Assembly: GCA_002633025.1 (NCBI GenBank)
Contig: NMRB01000360.1
Coordinates: 54,413 to 118,412, forward strand
Direction of reading: 5' to 3'
Length of the DNA stretch: 64,000 nt
Origin: Notospermus geniculatus
Taxonomy: Eukaryota; Nemertea; Pilidiophora; Heteronemertea; Lineidae
The notes under the pieces are model-generated. The model was given only the letters and a program-made list of their open reading frames with translations, was not told the origin of the DNA and made no database searches. Each line of letters starts with the position of its first letter. Position 1 is the stretch's first letter. Below are positions 32,801 through 43,915 of the stretch, piece after piece. Made by a program: the position numbers and the translations under genes.

Positions 32801-35800
32801 TAAAGAAGAGCAGTATTCAAGAAGGAGCAGTATTCAAGAACGAACAATAAAACGGAGAAGTATGGTAGTAATAAAGAAGAAGCAGTAACAAAGAAGGGCA
32901 GTATTCAAGAAGGAACAATAATAAAGAAGAAGTAACAAAGAAGGTGTTGTGAAGAAGAAGCAGGATTCAAGAAGGAGCAATATTCACGCGGAGAACAAGA
33001 TGGAGCATAATATTAATAAAGGAGGAGCAGTAACGAAGAAGGAGTAGTATTCAAGAAGGAACAATTGAAAAGGAGCAGTGTTCAAGAAGGAGCAATAATA
33101 AAGAATGAGCAGTATTCAAGAAGGAGCAGTATATAAGACGGAACAATAATCAAGAAGGAGCATCAGTGAAGAAGAAGCAGTAATCAAGAAAGAGCTCCGA
33201 TATAGTGTTCTCTCAGTCTCACAGGAATAATGATTTTGATTGTGGACATGATTGTTGTCGAAACAAGCGGGATTACTTTGCTATCCCCTGATGCATCATC
33301 ATGAGTTCTCCAATAACCGTACTTATTGATGTCAAACAATCATCGATTCAACAATCCCCTCTTCTTTCTGAACTGTTCATGACCCGTGATAACAAAGTGG
33401 ATACCTAAAAGGCCAATGCAAGCTGATACTCCTCATGAGCCGGCTTACCTCACAGAATACGTCATACCCCAACCACTATAATAATTATCCCCTCATGTAA
33501 GGTTTCAATAAGTTGACATAATCCTTTTGACGACCTTTCAATGTCGCCCATGGCGATTTACCACTTGATGAACTGTTGCCCTAACGTTTGATTATGAAAC
33601 CTTCCGAGGCCAGACAACTGATGACCTATTTGATGAAAGGCTTTTGGCATGTTTGGTCCCCTGACTCAGTCGGCGGTGCGGTTTCTCTTGACATGACGGA
33701 TGATTCTTCCGGTCGTTCCCCGCGTGCATTCAGCGGGTCTGGTTGCTACTGTGTACTTTAAAGGGTAATCTATTTCGAAATGGCNTCTCTAGCTCACTGT
33801 GTACCCTGGATGCTCACAAAAAGTGACCATCTCTGGTGGCAGACAATGGGATAACGAACAGCGGTGTCACATTAGTGACTTGAACATTCTCTGGGCACAG
33901 ATATGATCGACCCATTGAGAGGACTCTCTGACATCTGTCTGCGAACTCATTGACTGGACAATCCAATGTTAGGAATGAGAAAGAGCAGTGTTCATGAAGG
34001 AGGTATAGACAAGAAGGAGCAGTAAAGAAGGAGCCGAAATAAATTAGAAGAAGTAATAAAGAAGCAGCACTAAATAAGGAAGCAGCAGCAGTAATAAAGA
34101 AGGAACAGTAAAGAAGGAGCAGTAATAAAGAAGGATAAAGAAGGGCAGTAATTAAGAATAAGAAGGAACAATAATAAAGAAGGAGTAGTAATAAAGAAGG
34201 AGCAGTAATAGAGAAGGAGCAGTAATAAAGAAGAACAGTATTCAAGAAGGCGCAGTATTCTAAAAGGAACAATAATAAAGAAGGAGTAGTAACAAAGAAG
34301 GAGCAGTAATAACGAAGAGCAGTAGTCAAGAAGGATCAAGAACGAACAATAAAACAGAGAAGTACGGTAGTAATAAAGAAGAAGCGGTAACAAAGAAGGG
34401 CAGTATTCAAGAAAGAACAATAATAAAGAAGGTGTTGTGAAGAAAAAGCAGGATTCAAGAAGGAGCAATATTCACGCGAAGAACAATTATGAAGAAGGAG
34501 CATAATATTAATAAAGCAGGAGCAGTAACGAAGAAGGAGTAGTATTCAAGCAGGAACAATAATGAAAAGGAGCAGTGTTCAAGAAGGAGCAATAATAAAG
34601 AATGAGCAGTATTCAAGAAGGAGCGGTATATAAGAAGGAACAATAATCAAGAAAGAGCAGCAGTGAAGAAGAAGCAGTAATCAAGAAAGAGCTCCGATAT
34701 AGTGTAGTTCTCTCAGTCTCACAGGAATAATGATTTTGATTGTGGACATGATTGTTGGCGAAACAAGCGGGATTACTTTGCTATCCCCTGATGCATCATC
34801 ATGAGTTCTCCAATAACCGTACTTATTGATGTCAAACAATTATCGATTCAACAATCCCCTCTTCTTTCTGAACTGTTCATGACCCGTGATAACAAAGTGG
34901 ATACCTAAAAGGCCAATGCAAGCTGATACTCCTCATGAGCCGGCTTACCTCACAGAATACGTCATACCCCAACCACTATAATAATTATCCCCTCATGTAA
35001 GGTTTCAATAAGTTGACATAATCCTTTTGACGACCTTTCAATGTCGCCCATGGCGATTTACCACTTGATGAACTGTTGCCCTAACGTTTGATTATGAAAC
35101 CTTCCGAGGCCAGACAACTGATGACCTATTTGATGAAAGGCTTTTGGCATGTTTGGTCCCCTGACTCAGTCGGCGGTGCGGTTTCTCTTGACATGACGGA
35201 TGATTCTTCCGGTCGTGCCCAGCTTGCATTCAGCGGGTCTGGTTGCTACTGTGTACTTTAAAGGGTAATCTATTTCGAAATGGCACTCCTCGACAAGCAT
35301 TGAAAAATCCAATGCCGCGACAGATTGAAAACTCTTCATTTCTCTTCATTCCAGGTTCGTCACTGGTTCCAAACGCGTCGGAAATCAAATCGCAACAAAC
35401 GACCAAGGATCGACTCAGATGAAGCTTTAATGGATGACGTTGGTGATGACGAGAATATCAACACAAGATTTGATGACGTAAGAGAACGCTTTCCTCTCAA
35501 GACTGTTACTGCATGCACTATTAAGTTGTCGTTGATTGATAAAGTAATTTTGGTTCGATATTCATTACACGTGTGACGCTCGGCCTCTTCAGTTGTTTTC
35601 CCACAGTAAGCATCCTCCCACAGCAGGGCTTTGTTCTCGTTCCTCTTCATACACTCTTCATGTGAGTGGATGAAAAGGAGGACCGAGGTAAAAACCCCGG
35701 CTGTGGGAGGATGACAGTAAGTGAACCGATTCGTGAACGAGTAGAAACCCATCTCTTGGCTCACAGAATTTCTAAATCCCTTCTTGCCATTTGCAGGATA

Positions 35801-38800
35801 CTGTCGACGGTGAACTAGAAGTAAGAGATTTCAGCCAGAAAAGAAAGCATTTAACCCCATCTCGCCAAATTAACGGTCATACTCCTCCAATTACACTGCC
35901 AAAGACTGCCCGCCACGACACTCCTACATCACTGGGAATACCTCGTGGTCAAGACATTGGCCCTGCCAACTTTAACATAGCCGGACTGCCGAAAAGTATG
36001 GCTCCAGTATCGGCACCTCAGGCTCACACTAATGGGCTGGTGAGTATATTGTAATTCCTTCCACACGGAATCATGTGTGGTCAAATTTATATGATTGTAT
36101 ATTTTTCAGTCCTTTACATCCATTTTCAACTGACTCCTTCCGATATATCGTATCATAACTCCGGCTTTCTTCCCCATTTACAGATCAGCCACCCTAATTC
36201 CACTGCCACGTCCTTCTACCGCATGTTGTCCGCCAGTCAACCATTCACCCACCGACCGGGCTCAATCCCACCCAACGTCAACGTTGCTCTTCATCCTGCC
36301 TTCGGTATGCAGTGGCAGCTGCCAACACCTACAGTGGAAGTAAGTCGTCTTCACTCTTGCCTTCTGATGTTTGCAGTGACATTCATTTCAGGAGGTTGCA
36401 GTCGTAACCTAACGACTCGCTACCTAAGGAAGAAAGCGTCTCCAGAGGTCTTTCTTCTCCCAAAACATTTGGTATACCTGGTTTCTTTTATAAATCCATG
36501 CATTTTGGTATTATTTGGCTCATTCGAGCAGTCGTTATTTCCAAGGTGAAACTTAAATGACGCGGCCCAAACTCTTTTGTACATGGAGCCTCTTTGTGCA
36601 TCATAACTGTGGCGATCATATCGATTGGTTTGGCCTGGCCACAAGGATTATTTCCCTGTGTTGTCAACTGTTGCATGACCAGCCCCTGGTGGACGCTGGC
36701 GACACTACTAACCTGTTGGTCTTTGATGTGTCAGAGATAGCATTATAAAGTACATAAGGAACCCCCTCCCCCGGCATCAGAAGGGATGAATGTCTGTTTT
36801 GGTTCATGCGTTGGCTGCTTTTAACCGTCCTTTAAAAATGTGCACACCCTTCACATTATTGACGCAATTTCGAAGTTCTGGCGATGAAATTTCGATATTA
36901 GCCGAGGGATTTCTAAAGATGACGCAGGCTTTGTTTGTATGAGGTGAGTTGCGTTTGGTTTTGTTCCATATGTAGCACCCCAGTAGTTGGTAACTTAACC
37001 ATTCCACTAATCTGCATATGATAACTTCGGTAATTAGTCGTTCCTGTAGGTTAGAGCTATGAGATGCCGCCAAGCGCTGAATTCCACGGCATGCATAGTC
37101 CAAACTTCACATCTTTTCTTTTTTGGCCATTGTTATCCTGCCTAAACGACTACAGATACTGTAGTCTTCGCCTCCTATGGTCCTGTAATTGTATAACTGG
37201 AACCCAACCCAATATCATGAATTTAATTACCTGCCTTTGCAAACACGCACTGCCATCTGCTGTGAACGTAACAAGTTGAGTGGCAGAGGTTGATGAAATT
37301 ATGACACACTAAAGTATCAGTGGTACAGACCAATACTTCATTGGGTCGTATAGTTACGACTCCTTCAGCCTAAAGCTGTTGGTGTGTGAGATCTGGGCCC
37401 AGATATGGCACAGATATGACTGTCTCTACCGAACTTGGTGTTGATACCCAAAGAAACTGTCGTATTTTTGCACAATGATGCAATTGGATGTCTGTTCACA
37501 TAAGTGCTTTATGACATGAGTGTGAAAACGTTACATTTAAACATTCTCTACATGTCTTCCATTATTTTTCTTTCTCCTCCTCCTCCTCTCACCTCCCCTA
37601 CCCACTCCACNCACCACCACCACCACCACCACCACACTGATATTCGTGTTTGCAACTAAACCTTCACATCTGCCTGCTGCATGGGCTGGTACCTCTCGTC
37701 TAATACCTCTGAACCTGCATGGTACCCGTTTGGCCCCTTACTTTCAGCGCATGTCAGCATGTAGTCATTTGCAAAACTAGATATCTTGTAGAACGATCTG
37801 ATTTATCATAGCGACCTGCTTGACCGAAATAGCTTGGAATTGATGGAAATGACATCACTACTCACTGACAATTATGTACTCGTTTTTACCCTCCAACTGC
37901 AAATCACTCATACTCTGATGTCTGAGGAGTATCAAAGCCATGTAAGCCAGTTAAGATGACAACTACTTTCTTAACACAATTATTTTCATAACTACATATT
38001 TTACCGAGCCTATTGATTGATTTTCGTCAGAGGTCCCAATTTAAACATACATCACATGTAACCTGAATAATTCTGTGGTGTATTTTCTTCTACACGTCAC
38101 GCATTCCCGAAGGCAGTTGTTTCGGTCACTCATTCCTCTGCACTTCCGAATGCCAATTCAAAAACTATAGTTGATACCACCAAGCTTAATCCTTCTGAGA
38201 TGCACGTTCATTCACCACACGCGCGCACATCCTTGCTTTCAGAAAAATACCCCGTTCATATTTCCGATATAAATCATTCGAAAGTGTAATCCTATGACTT
38301 GTATAGCTATAATGTGAGCTTAAGTTACCAAAGTATGGCTACAATGGAACAGAACGCCGCATCTCACCTTCTAATGAGGGGTCCTCACACTCAGGAGAAC
38401 CTTTTGGCTCGTCCTGTTTATAGATTTATCCTAGCGACCTGGAGCACGACGTAAAGGAAGAACTTGCTAAAACTAGATAGCATTTGCTAGTCGATGTTTC
38501 CAGATGATCTGGTAGACCAAATGAATTCCCTGTTAGCAATCAAGAGATAAAGCACTGTCGTTGGTCCACCCTTTTTTGTGGCGGAAAACTTCTTTCGAAA
38601 TAAAAGCGATGATACCTACCAAAGCCAGTTTCGGCAGAGATTTTTTGAACATTTACAATGATCCACGAAGAAGAAAAGCCAAGGTCGCTATTGATAAATC
38701 AGTTCTTTCACCTCTTCTCGCAGAAATGTAATTCGTGTACATTTACATGTACATTTACATGTATTTATGAAGTTATTTCTATCCCCTGCCGGACTACAAC

Positions 38801-41785
38801 GTTAGTGTTCAATTGCAGAATCTGCTTGAAAAAGGTGATCTTGAGGTCTTGGTGGAACAGAGGGATTTCTTGAAGAGTATGCTGGAGCAACAGGAAGCTG
38901 TAAGTATTGTCATAGTGTGTCTTCTTGGAGATATTATGGTCACTTACATCATTCTGGATTTCTTTTCCACTTCTACTGGTGATGATGAAAGTAGTTATCT
39001 CTTCGGGAAGTTATACATGACTCATCCCCTTTGGATACGATGTGAAGTGTCAGGATGTCTCCCATTGACCCAGTTGTCCTTCATCTATTTGGTTGTAACG
39101 CTTTTAAGGCCAACACCGACTTCTGCTTAATTCGGAGCTGTTGCTTGTTGCTGTGTTCTGACAGTGACAGCGACAGGCACGTTTCCATGCCTCTACAAAA
39201 GCAGGGAAGCCCTGCAGTACCTGCTGCTCAAAACGCTCAGCTAGTGTTGGTGGTTTTGAGAACGTTGATGTTGACTTCTTTTTTTTCATTCTGCAAATTG
39301 ATACTTGAACTGTTGACTCTGTGTCCAGCGTGCATATCATTGCACTCAAGTTGAAAAGTATGGCTATCATTGATAATGACGACCTTATAATTTCAGTTAC
39401 GATGTATGTGGGACCAACAAATCACAACGCTAAAAAGACTGCTGAACGTCTGCGAATTGAAAATATCGCGAGAAAGATCGAGAGAACAAAAACAAACTCA
39501 GAAATCGGTGAAACAGAATATCCAGAAGGCGCACACTAACCCAGGTACATGTAATATAATTTTTACGATCAGCGAACAACAGCCCCTGATTTTGGTCTGT
39601 CAAGCTGCGCCCTTTACTTTCTTATCCATTTTGTCAAGAAACCGTATCCAACGTCAATATTTCTCCTTTCTTGTTCAAGTTAATATAACCCAGTGCATGT
39701 TTCTCTTTGCAGCGAGCATCCCACTCAGAATACCGCAGCCCACTTCTGCTATAGTTAGTCCCATTACCTCCACCAGCATCAGCTCCACAGTCACCCGATC
39801 ACTCCTTACAAACGGTTCTGACGTCATATCCTCAATGCCACCTCTGATTAACGCGATATCATACGCTGCACCAAGGACTAGCTCTGGTCCCCTAAAGAAC
39901 ACGAATTGTCACAGCAAGATCGTAACTCCTATGTACGGAGGGGTCGCCATCGACCTCCGGTCCGACATGTCAGCAACAGCATCTCCAACTCCCAGCTCAA
40001 GCAGACGACAATCACGTGACGAAGTCGATTCTCACATCGAGGCTGACGTATCTGAGGTAGGTTTGACGGAATTTTGTCATGATCGTGTACTTGGTCCCTC
40101 AATGAACTCTCTCGAATATCATGCCCAGCGTCGAATGGCTGCTCTGCAACCTTAAAATGTATTTTGGTGGCGTTACTGGGAAGGGTTACTGTCTTAAATT
40201 TCATCAGGTTAACGTCTTCCTGAAAATGATGACAGCTTATGAGATGAGGGTATTGTCAGCGTCTGGGCATGGTAATCCTTCGATTGCTTAATCTGTCAAC
40301 TCCTCCTATAAGGTGCTATCTTCTAATAAATCTCTTAGCACTGGAAAATCACAGCTATGGCAAAGGAAACTCACTGGTGTATTTCATGACTCCTATCGTA
40401 ATCATCATCATCATCATTGAGAAAATGTTTGGGCGAATCTAACAATTTCGAACTAGAAATCTCAGAATCGACATCCGTTTGCCATCGTTGTGTCTCCTTG
40501 CCTTGCATTCTACCGCTGCACATCTCCACACCTCATGTCTCCATCTTTCTCTCAAAAGAGCTACTAAATTCTCTCAATGTATGTTACCCTATATAATACA
40601 TACGTACTAGGTAGGCTAATGACAAGATGATGCATATGGACAAAACATGAATGTCCCATGACTGTGTTGCTCCCATGCCACGCCTGTGTGTCAGTGCTTC
40701 TCACAAATTCCTTGCAAAACCTATCTTATCACTGTTCTTCTCAACTAATCCCTGTCAAACGTTGTTTGTGGTGGCTGCTGTGTTAGGTAAATAGGATCCA
40801 AACGCAGGGAGGTTCATCATCAAAGCACGTCAAAGGAGGATATTCGTAGTTCCACGTCTCACCACCAGGCGGATATCTGGCGCATACACCACACACGCCG
40901 TCTGATACTAACCGTAACCATGGTAACTGTCACGTTTCCTACTAACAAAACCATAATCATCAAGCACTAGTGACATTTTCATGGACACCACTTATCAAAT
41001 GACTGACGGAGGTTTTCTTTTATTTGAAGAATGATGTCCAAGAAGCTGGTGGGCCGTTGGAACTGACAGTTGCCAAGAAGGTATCCATGGAAACAGCGGG
41101 CATGCGTGCGCACTCTGATGAAGAACCTGAATTAGTTACTGGCTTCACTCCACCTAGCAACGGATCTTCAGTTGGCAACGCGGATATTCATAGTGACCCA
41201 GAAACTCCATCATCAAGTGTGGGAGGGGAGAAACTTTCACCGGATGAACTTTTCCCGCCACTGCCATCTGCCTGCGAAGCAGACGATGCAAAAGGGTCAG
41301 AATTGTCACTTGCATTGGATGACACATTTGACATGTACACGCGGATCACAAGTGATTCTAAGAGCAGGATCTATAGCTGTACACTCTGTGAGAAATCGTT
41401 CAGCAGTCGATCAAATCTTCGAGCCCACTTCAGGACCCACACCGGAGAGAAGCCGTTCTTTTGCAATTTTTGCGGCCGGAAGTTCGCCCAGAGGTCAACC
41501 CTGCGTACACATAAGCGAATCCACACGGGGGACATGCCTTACAACTGTAGCCACTGTAACCGCGCTTTCAGGGATTACTCCACGCTTTCCAAGCATGCAC
41601 GCACACACACTGGTGACCGACCCTATGCATGTCAGATCTGCGGCCGGGCCTTCGCCCAATCCGGGAACTTACAACGCCATATCAAGCACACTCATCCTCC
41701 ATCTTATGTTGCTGCCGGTCCTGGAAGTGGAAGATCAGAAGGAAAATGGAAGATGGATTCCCCTACGATTGAAGGAACCAGTTAG
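23820..41785 (+). CDS. Plus-strand homeobox gene, zinc-finger isoform: degenerate homeodomain, coiled coil, four C2H2 fingers
   Basis: Nine exons with agreeing phases encode 778 aa: 23820-24162, 31524-31666, 35355-35477, 35797-36039, 36184-36339, 38819-38899, 39397-39544, 39713-40056 and 41030-41785. It is a probable nuclear transcription regulator. The ATG opens a hydrophilic N-terminus. A divergent homeodomain spans roughly residues 120-180, followed by NRNKRPRIDSDE and an acidic tract. A Pro/Thr/Ser-rich region comes next (165-336), then a coiled coil (337-400), another Ser/Pro-rich stretch, and four C2H2 fingers (642-750) with TGEKP-type linkers and a short tail. All introns are GT-AG. 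No exon is predicted between 36339 and 38819, but one could be missed. Combining a homeodomain with C2H2 fingers recalls ZEB/ZFHX/ZHX only in kind, because order and number differ. The multi-homeobox 'Mux' genes named in amphioxus surveys are worth comparing (from memory, unverified). Confidence 0.8.
24163..31523. other. Large first intron of the plus-strand gene
   Basis: It spans 7.4 kb. Contents include a short perfect hairpin (24539-24574, ggcccgtattac/gtaatacgggcc) and a 414-base inverted-repeat element (28068-28481). Long open frames such as 30576-31007 (minus, 143 codons) have no splice support. I recognise no nested gene. Confidence 0.55.
28068..28481. mobile_element. Foldback element with ~190-base arms
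   Basis: The left arm begins cactgtaaaaaccaatgggc and the right arm ends gcccattcgtttttacagtg. Inner segments (ctcgagagac, gaatatttgttttt, cccataatga, ggcccatc) are mirrored in order, so almost the whole element folds into one long hairpin. It has no coding capacity. It is non-autonomous and of unknown superfamily. Confidence 0.8.
31524..31666 (+). CDS. Exon: helices 1-2 of the degenerate homeodomain
   Basis: The exon follows tctttctcag and ends CATCAG|GTGGGT. It encodes RLLTTDQLEELEKAY then YPDYFQLGIKIGLKSHQ. Aligned from Trp48 it shows Leu16, Tyr20 and Leu40. Ser replaces Arg5, Leu replaces Phe8, and about three residues of helix 2 are missing. The intron after it falls at homeodomain residues 44/45, as in the other two homeoboxes in this window. 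Confidence 0.85.
32175..33784. repeat. Duplicated block, copy 1 (matches 33790-35284)
   Basis: It ends at the N at 33785, at the base where homology with copy 2 also stops. It contains a purine-rich minisatellite (about 32360-33195). The flanking part, from the gagctccgatatagtg end of the minisatellite to the seam, is almost identical to copy 2, while the minisatellite itself differs in length. This is most likely an allelic duplicate. Confidence 0.85.
32360..33195. repeat. Purine-rich minisatellite, variants of aaagaaggagcagtaat
   Basis: Imperfect tandem units of about 12-17 bases built from aagaaggagcag, taataaag and tattcaag run for some 830 bases, nearly all A/G on the plus strand. A second version lies in the sister block. 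It sits in the intron that splits the degenerate homeodomain. Confidence 0.85.
33790..35284. repeat. Duplicated block, copy 2 (matches 32175-33784)
   Basis: This copy is joined to exon 35355 of the homeobox gene and is therefore the contiguous one. Its purine minisatellite (about 33976-34697) is roughly 110 bases shorter than that of copy 1. The long Leu/Ser/Tyr-rich antisense frames here come from the repeat. Confidence 0.85.
35355..35477 (+). CDS. Exon: recognition helix of the degenerate homeodomain and acidic tail
   Basis: It starts VRHWFQTRRKSNRNKRPR: Trp48, Phe49 and Gln50 are kept, but Asn51, the near-invariant base-contacting residue, is Thr. A nuclear-localisation-like basic stretch and an acidic run (DDVGDDEN) follow. 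It joins exon 31524-31666 in phase 0 across an intron that holds a duplicated purine-rich minisatellite. Confidence 0.85.
36340..38818. other. Intron of the plus-strand gene, no exon recognised
   Basis: It contains a pyrimidine/CACCAC simple-sequence tract around 37568-37635 with a single N at 37611. A missed small exon is possible, because the flanking exons are both phase 0. Confidence 0.45.
38819..39544 (+). CDS. Two exons encoding the coiled coil of the plus-strand gene
   Basis: Exons 38819-38899 and 39397-39544 join to give about 76 residues rich in Leu, Glu, Gln, Lys and Arg. The core LVEQRDFLKSMLEQQ is followed by a basic helical tail (KISRERSREQKQTQKS). It is likely a dimerisation helix. 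The core resembles the coiled coil at 4862-5021 in the minus-strand gene, supporting common ancestry of the two genes. Confidence 0.75.
39713..40056 (+). CDS. Last shared exon of the plus-strand gene (branch point of the two 3' ends)
   Basis: This 344-base exon ends in phase 0 at ...HIEADVSE followed by donor GTAGGT. It encodes a Ser/Thr/Pro-rich region without a recognised domain. Both the zinc-finger exon (41030) and the homeodomain exon set (43916) begin in phase 0 with acidic sequence, so either can follow it. Confidence 0.75.
41030..41785 (+). CDS. Terminal exon with four C2H2 zinc fingers
   Basis: After acceptor ttttatttgaag the exon encodes an acidic Ser/Pro/Glu-rich segment (LSPDELFPPLPS). 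Four fingers at 41372-41697 follow, each with C-x2-C...H-x3-4-H, and the linkers are HTGEKP, HTGDMP and HTGDRP. The tail is short and ends in TAG. Helix positions RSNLRAH, RSTLRTH, YSTLSKH and SGNLQRH are those that would contact DNA. The exon is a canonical Krueppel-type tandem array with no missing ligand. Confidence 0.92.
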   Translation, partial: NDVQEAGGPLELTVAKKVSMETAGMRAHSDEEPELVTGFTPPSNGSSVGNADIHSDPETPSSSVGGEKLSPDELFPPLPSACEADDAKGSELSLALDDTFDMYTRITSDSKSRIYSCTLCEKSFSSRSNLRAHFRTHTGEKPFFCNFCGRKFAQRSTLRTHKRIHTGDMPYNCSHCNRAFRDYSTLSKHARTHTGDRPYACQICGRAFAQSGNLQRHIKHTHPPSYVAAGPGSGRSEGKWKMDSPTIEGTS

Positions 41786-42395
41786 CCACGTCTTGTACCT
41801 AGTGTCAAAGGCGGGAAGTTACGCCTCTTACTGCTGTCAATGAGAGTGTTACGATTTTATCATATTTTTCCGACAGGGTAGTAATTGAAAGACGTCCGCT
41901 TCCATTACTGCATTTACCTTACTTTTCTATAATGCTGTTTCAGCTGTACATGTAGGCTACGTGCAAAGATCTGCATGACCAGTCGATGTATTCCGGATTT
42001 GTATATCGAAGCATTTATGACTGATTATCACGTATTCTGCAACAGTTATGTTATTATTTCTCTGCGATGGAAAGCAATCAATTGGTGCTTTTGATAGTTG
42101 TAAAACTCTCACGTGCCTGCTTCAGCAACCAGGATGATGCCAATCCCGCCTTAGTGTAAAGGAGCTGTGCTATCTTTCAAAGGGATCTCTGATCTTTACA
42201 TATTCTCGAGTCATCCATGGTCTTGTGTACTTACAAGCTTTTTATACGCTACCAACTTCTTGTCAATATGTTGTTCTCCTTTATTAATCCGCATTTGTAT
42301 TGAATTCATTTTTGTCATTACTGCTTTTAATTATATTGCTGCCAGACACAGCAGGAAGGCTTTAAAGCTTGTAAAATGATTTTACCATTTGATGC

Positions 42396-42401
42396 AATAA
42401 A
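42396..42401 (+). terminator. Candidate polyadenylation signal of the zinc-finger isoform
   Basis: AATAAA lies about 610 bases after the TAG of the zinc-finger exon. It gives a plausible 3' UTR end that lies before the homeodomain exons begin. Confidence 0.45.
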
Positions 42402-43915
42402 CGTAAACTGCCATGCCAGGGATGCTGATCACCTGACATGAACGATAGCATCATGCTCGATCGACCGATTACTATATGCCATATGCCACTCGGGTCGAAT
42501 GTGTATGTCTGGAGCCGATGTATTGAATTGCTGATCTTTTGTACATTTGATTTTCATTTCTCTGATTTTAAAACGATTACGATAGGCCCATTTTGTACTT
42601 AAGCTATTTCATATTTTATATATTTCTCTGATTACGTAACGGTACTTAAGCCTCTTGTTGGCGATTTCCAATGATACTTATATATTGTGTTCAAAGGTAC
42701 TTGACTCTTTTCTTTCTACGTTTTGGGATGGTTTACTGGGGAACTCAGTCATGCAGTGATGCTCAGGCCTATGATGAGGATGGTCGGTGTGGGCATCATA
42801 TCTTACAGTGATTAACTGAAGGTAAAAATCCGAAGACCTTATCAGTAATTAATGTATAGATCATGCTTCGTTATATTTTATATTATAGTTTATTCTCCAG
42901 CATTTTAATACATTCCTGCTTGAATTGTCAGATACAGTGGTGATATTCAACAATTTTGTTGTTAAGCGAGCTGGTCTGATGATTAGCCCGTAGGAGACAA
43001 ACAAATTATATGAGAACTTTCTCAGCAAATTCCGTTGACTTTTACCTTCCAAAGTCTCACAGTTGAAGTTCTTCCAATAAGCGTGATATTTCTGATTGCT
43101 TGGATTGATTGAGTCGTATATATGCCATGTACTTGGACTGCCCGCAAGTACTGATTTTAGCCATATATACCCGAGATGGGCATTTTCCGTATAATGCCAG
43201 TGCAAATAATACATGTAACTGTTACAGCTGCAGTGAGGGGGCTGGGGCTGAGCTTGATTATCTATGACCGTATGTTTTTTTTCCTATCATGAAAGCCATG
43301 GTGTATACATGAGCTTATATATCAGTTCTACTACGTCCAATTCATGGCCTCTGCTGAATTCTTAGAATCGGCAATATCCTCAAGTGACTTCACGCACAGC
43401 ACGCCCGACCTATGCACATGACATTGCTATGTAAGTCTTTCGAAACATTTGTAAAACAATTTGAACACAATAAAGCATTATATTTTACAAATAATAAGCT
43501 ACTTCATCCTTCACCTTTCTGTTTTATTGTACATGTATTAAAACAGACAAAGAATACAATACATGTACTTCTTCTGTGCTTCAGCTTCGAATCTCCGCCC
43601 TTTCACCGCTCTTGCTTTCTTGCCCCATGCGTTATGTCCGTGGATGGGGAATGAGTTGTTGTATGGAATAATAAATGATACTTTTGCGCCGGCTGAATAA
43701 CCTCACCTCCTTTCGAATCGTCGCGGATTTCTCTTCAGATGTAATGGTTTCTGCTCCGTGGGCATTGCCTTGAAGTATGTATTCGGGTGTGTCCCCTTAG
43801 ATGATCCTGTGGGATGTTAAAATACAATGTTTAGTTAGAGTTGTTTTTCACCCAAGGGAGACAGGCTGAGAATTCGAAGGCATGCGGCTCAAAACAGAGT
43901 TGTTTATGTTTGCAG
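42402..43915. other. Stretch between the two alternative 3' ends, no exon recognised
   Basis: I searched here for a first exon that could make the 43916-45010 homeodomain a separate gene. No ATG-containing exon with a phase-0 donor is convincing. This supports, but does not prove, splicing from 40056. Confidence 0.45.

Noticed and set aside
32360-33195. CRISPR-like regular repeat array
   Set aside because: The units are imperfect, short and without unique spacers, and the genome is an intron-rich animal genome. It is a minisatellite.
32490-34643. Leu/Ser/Tyr-rich antisense frames
   Set aside because: Products of the purine-rich minisatellite read on the opposite strand. Low complexity, not genes.
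41172-41843. Second long frame overlapping the zinc-finger exon
   Set aside because: It is a shadow in another frame of the clear C2H2 coding sequence.
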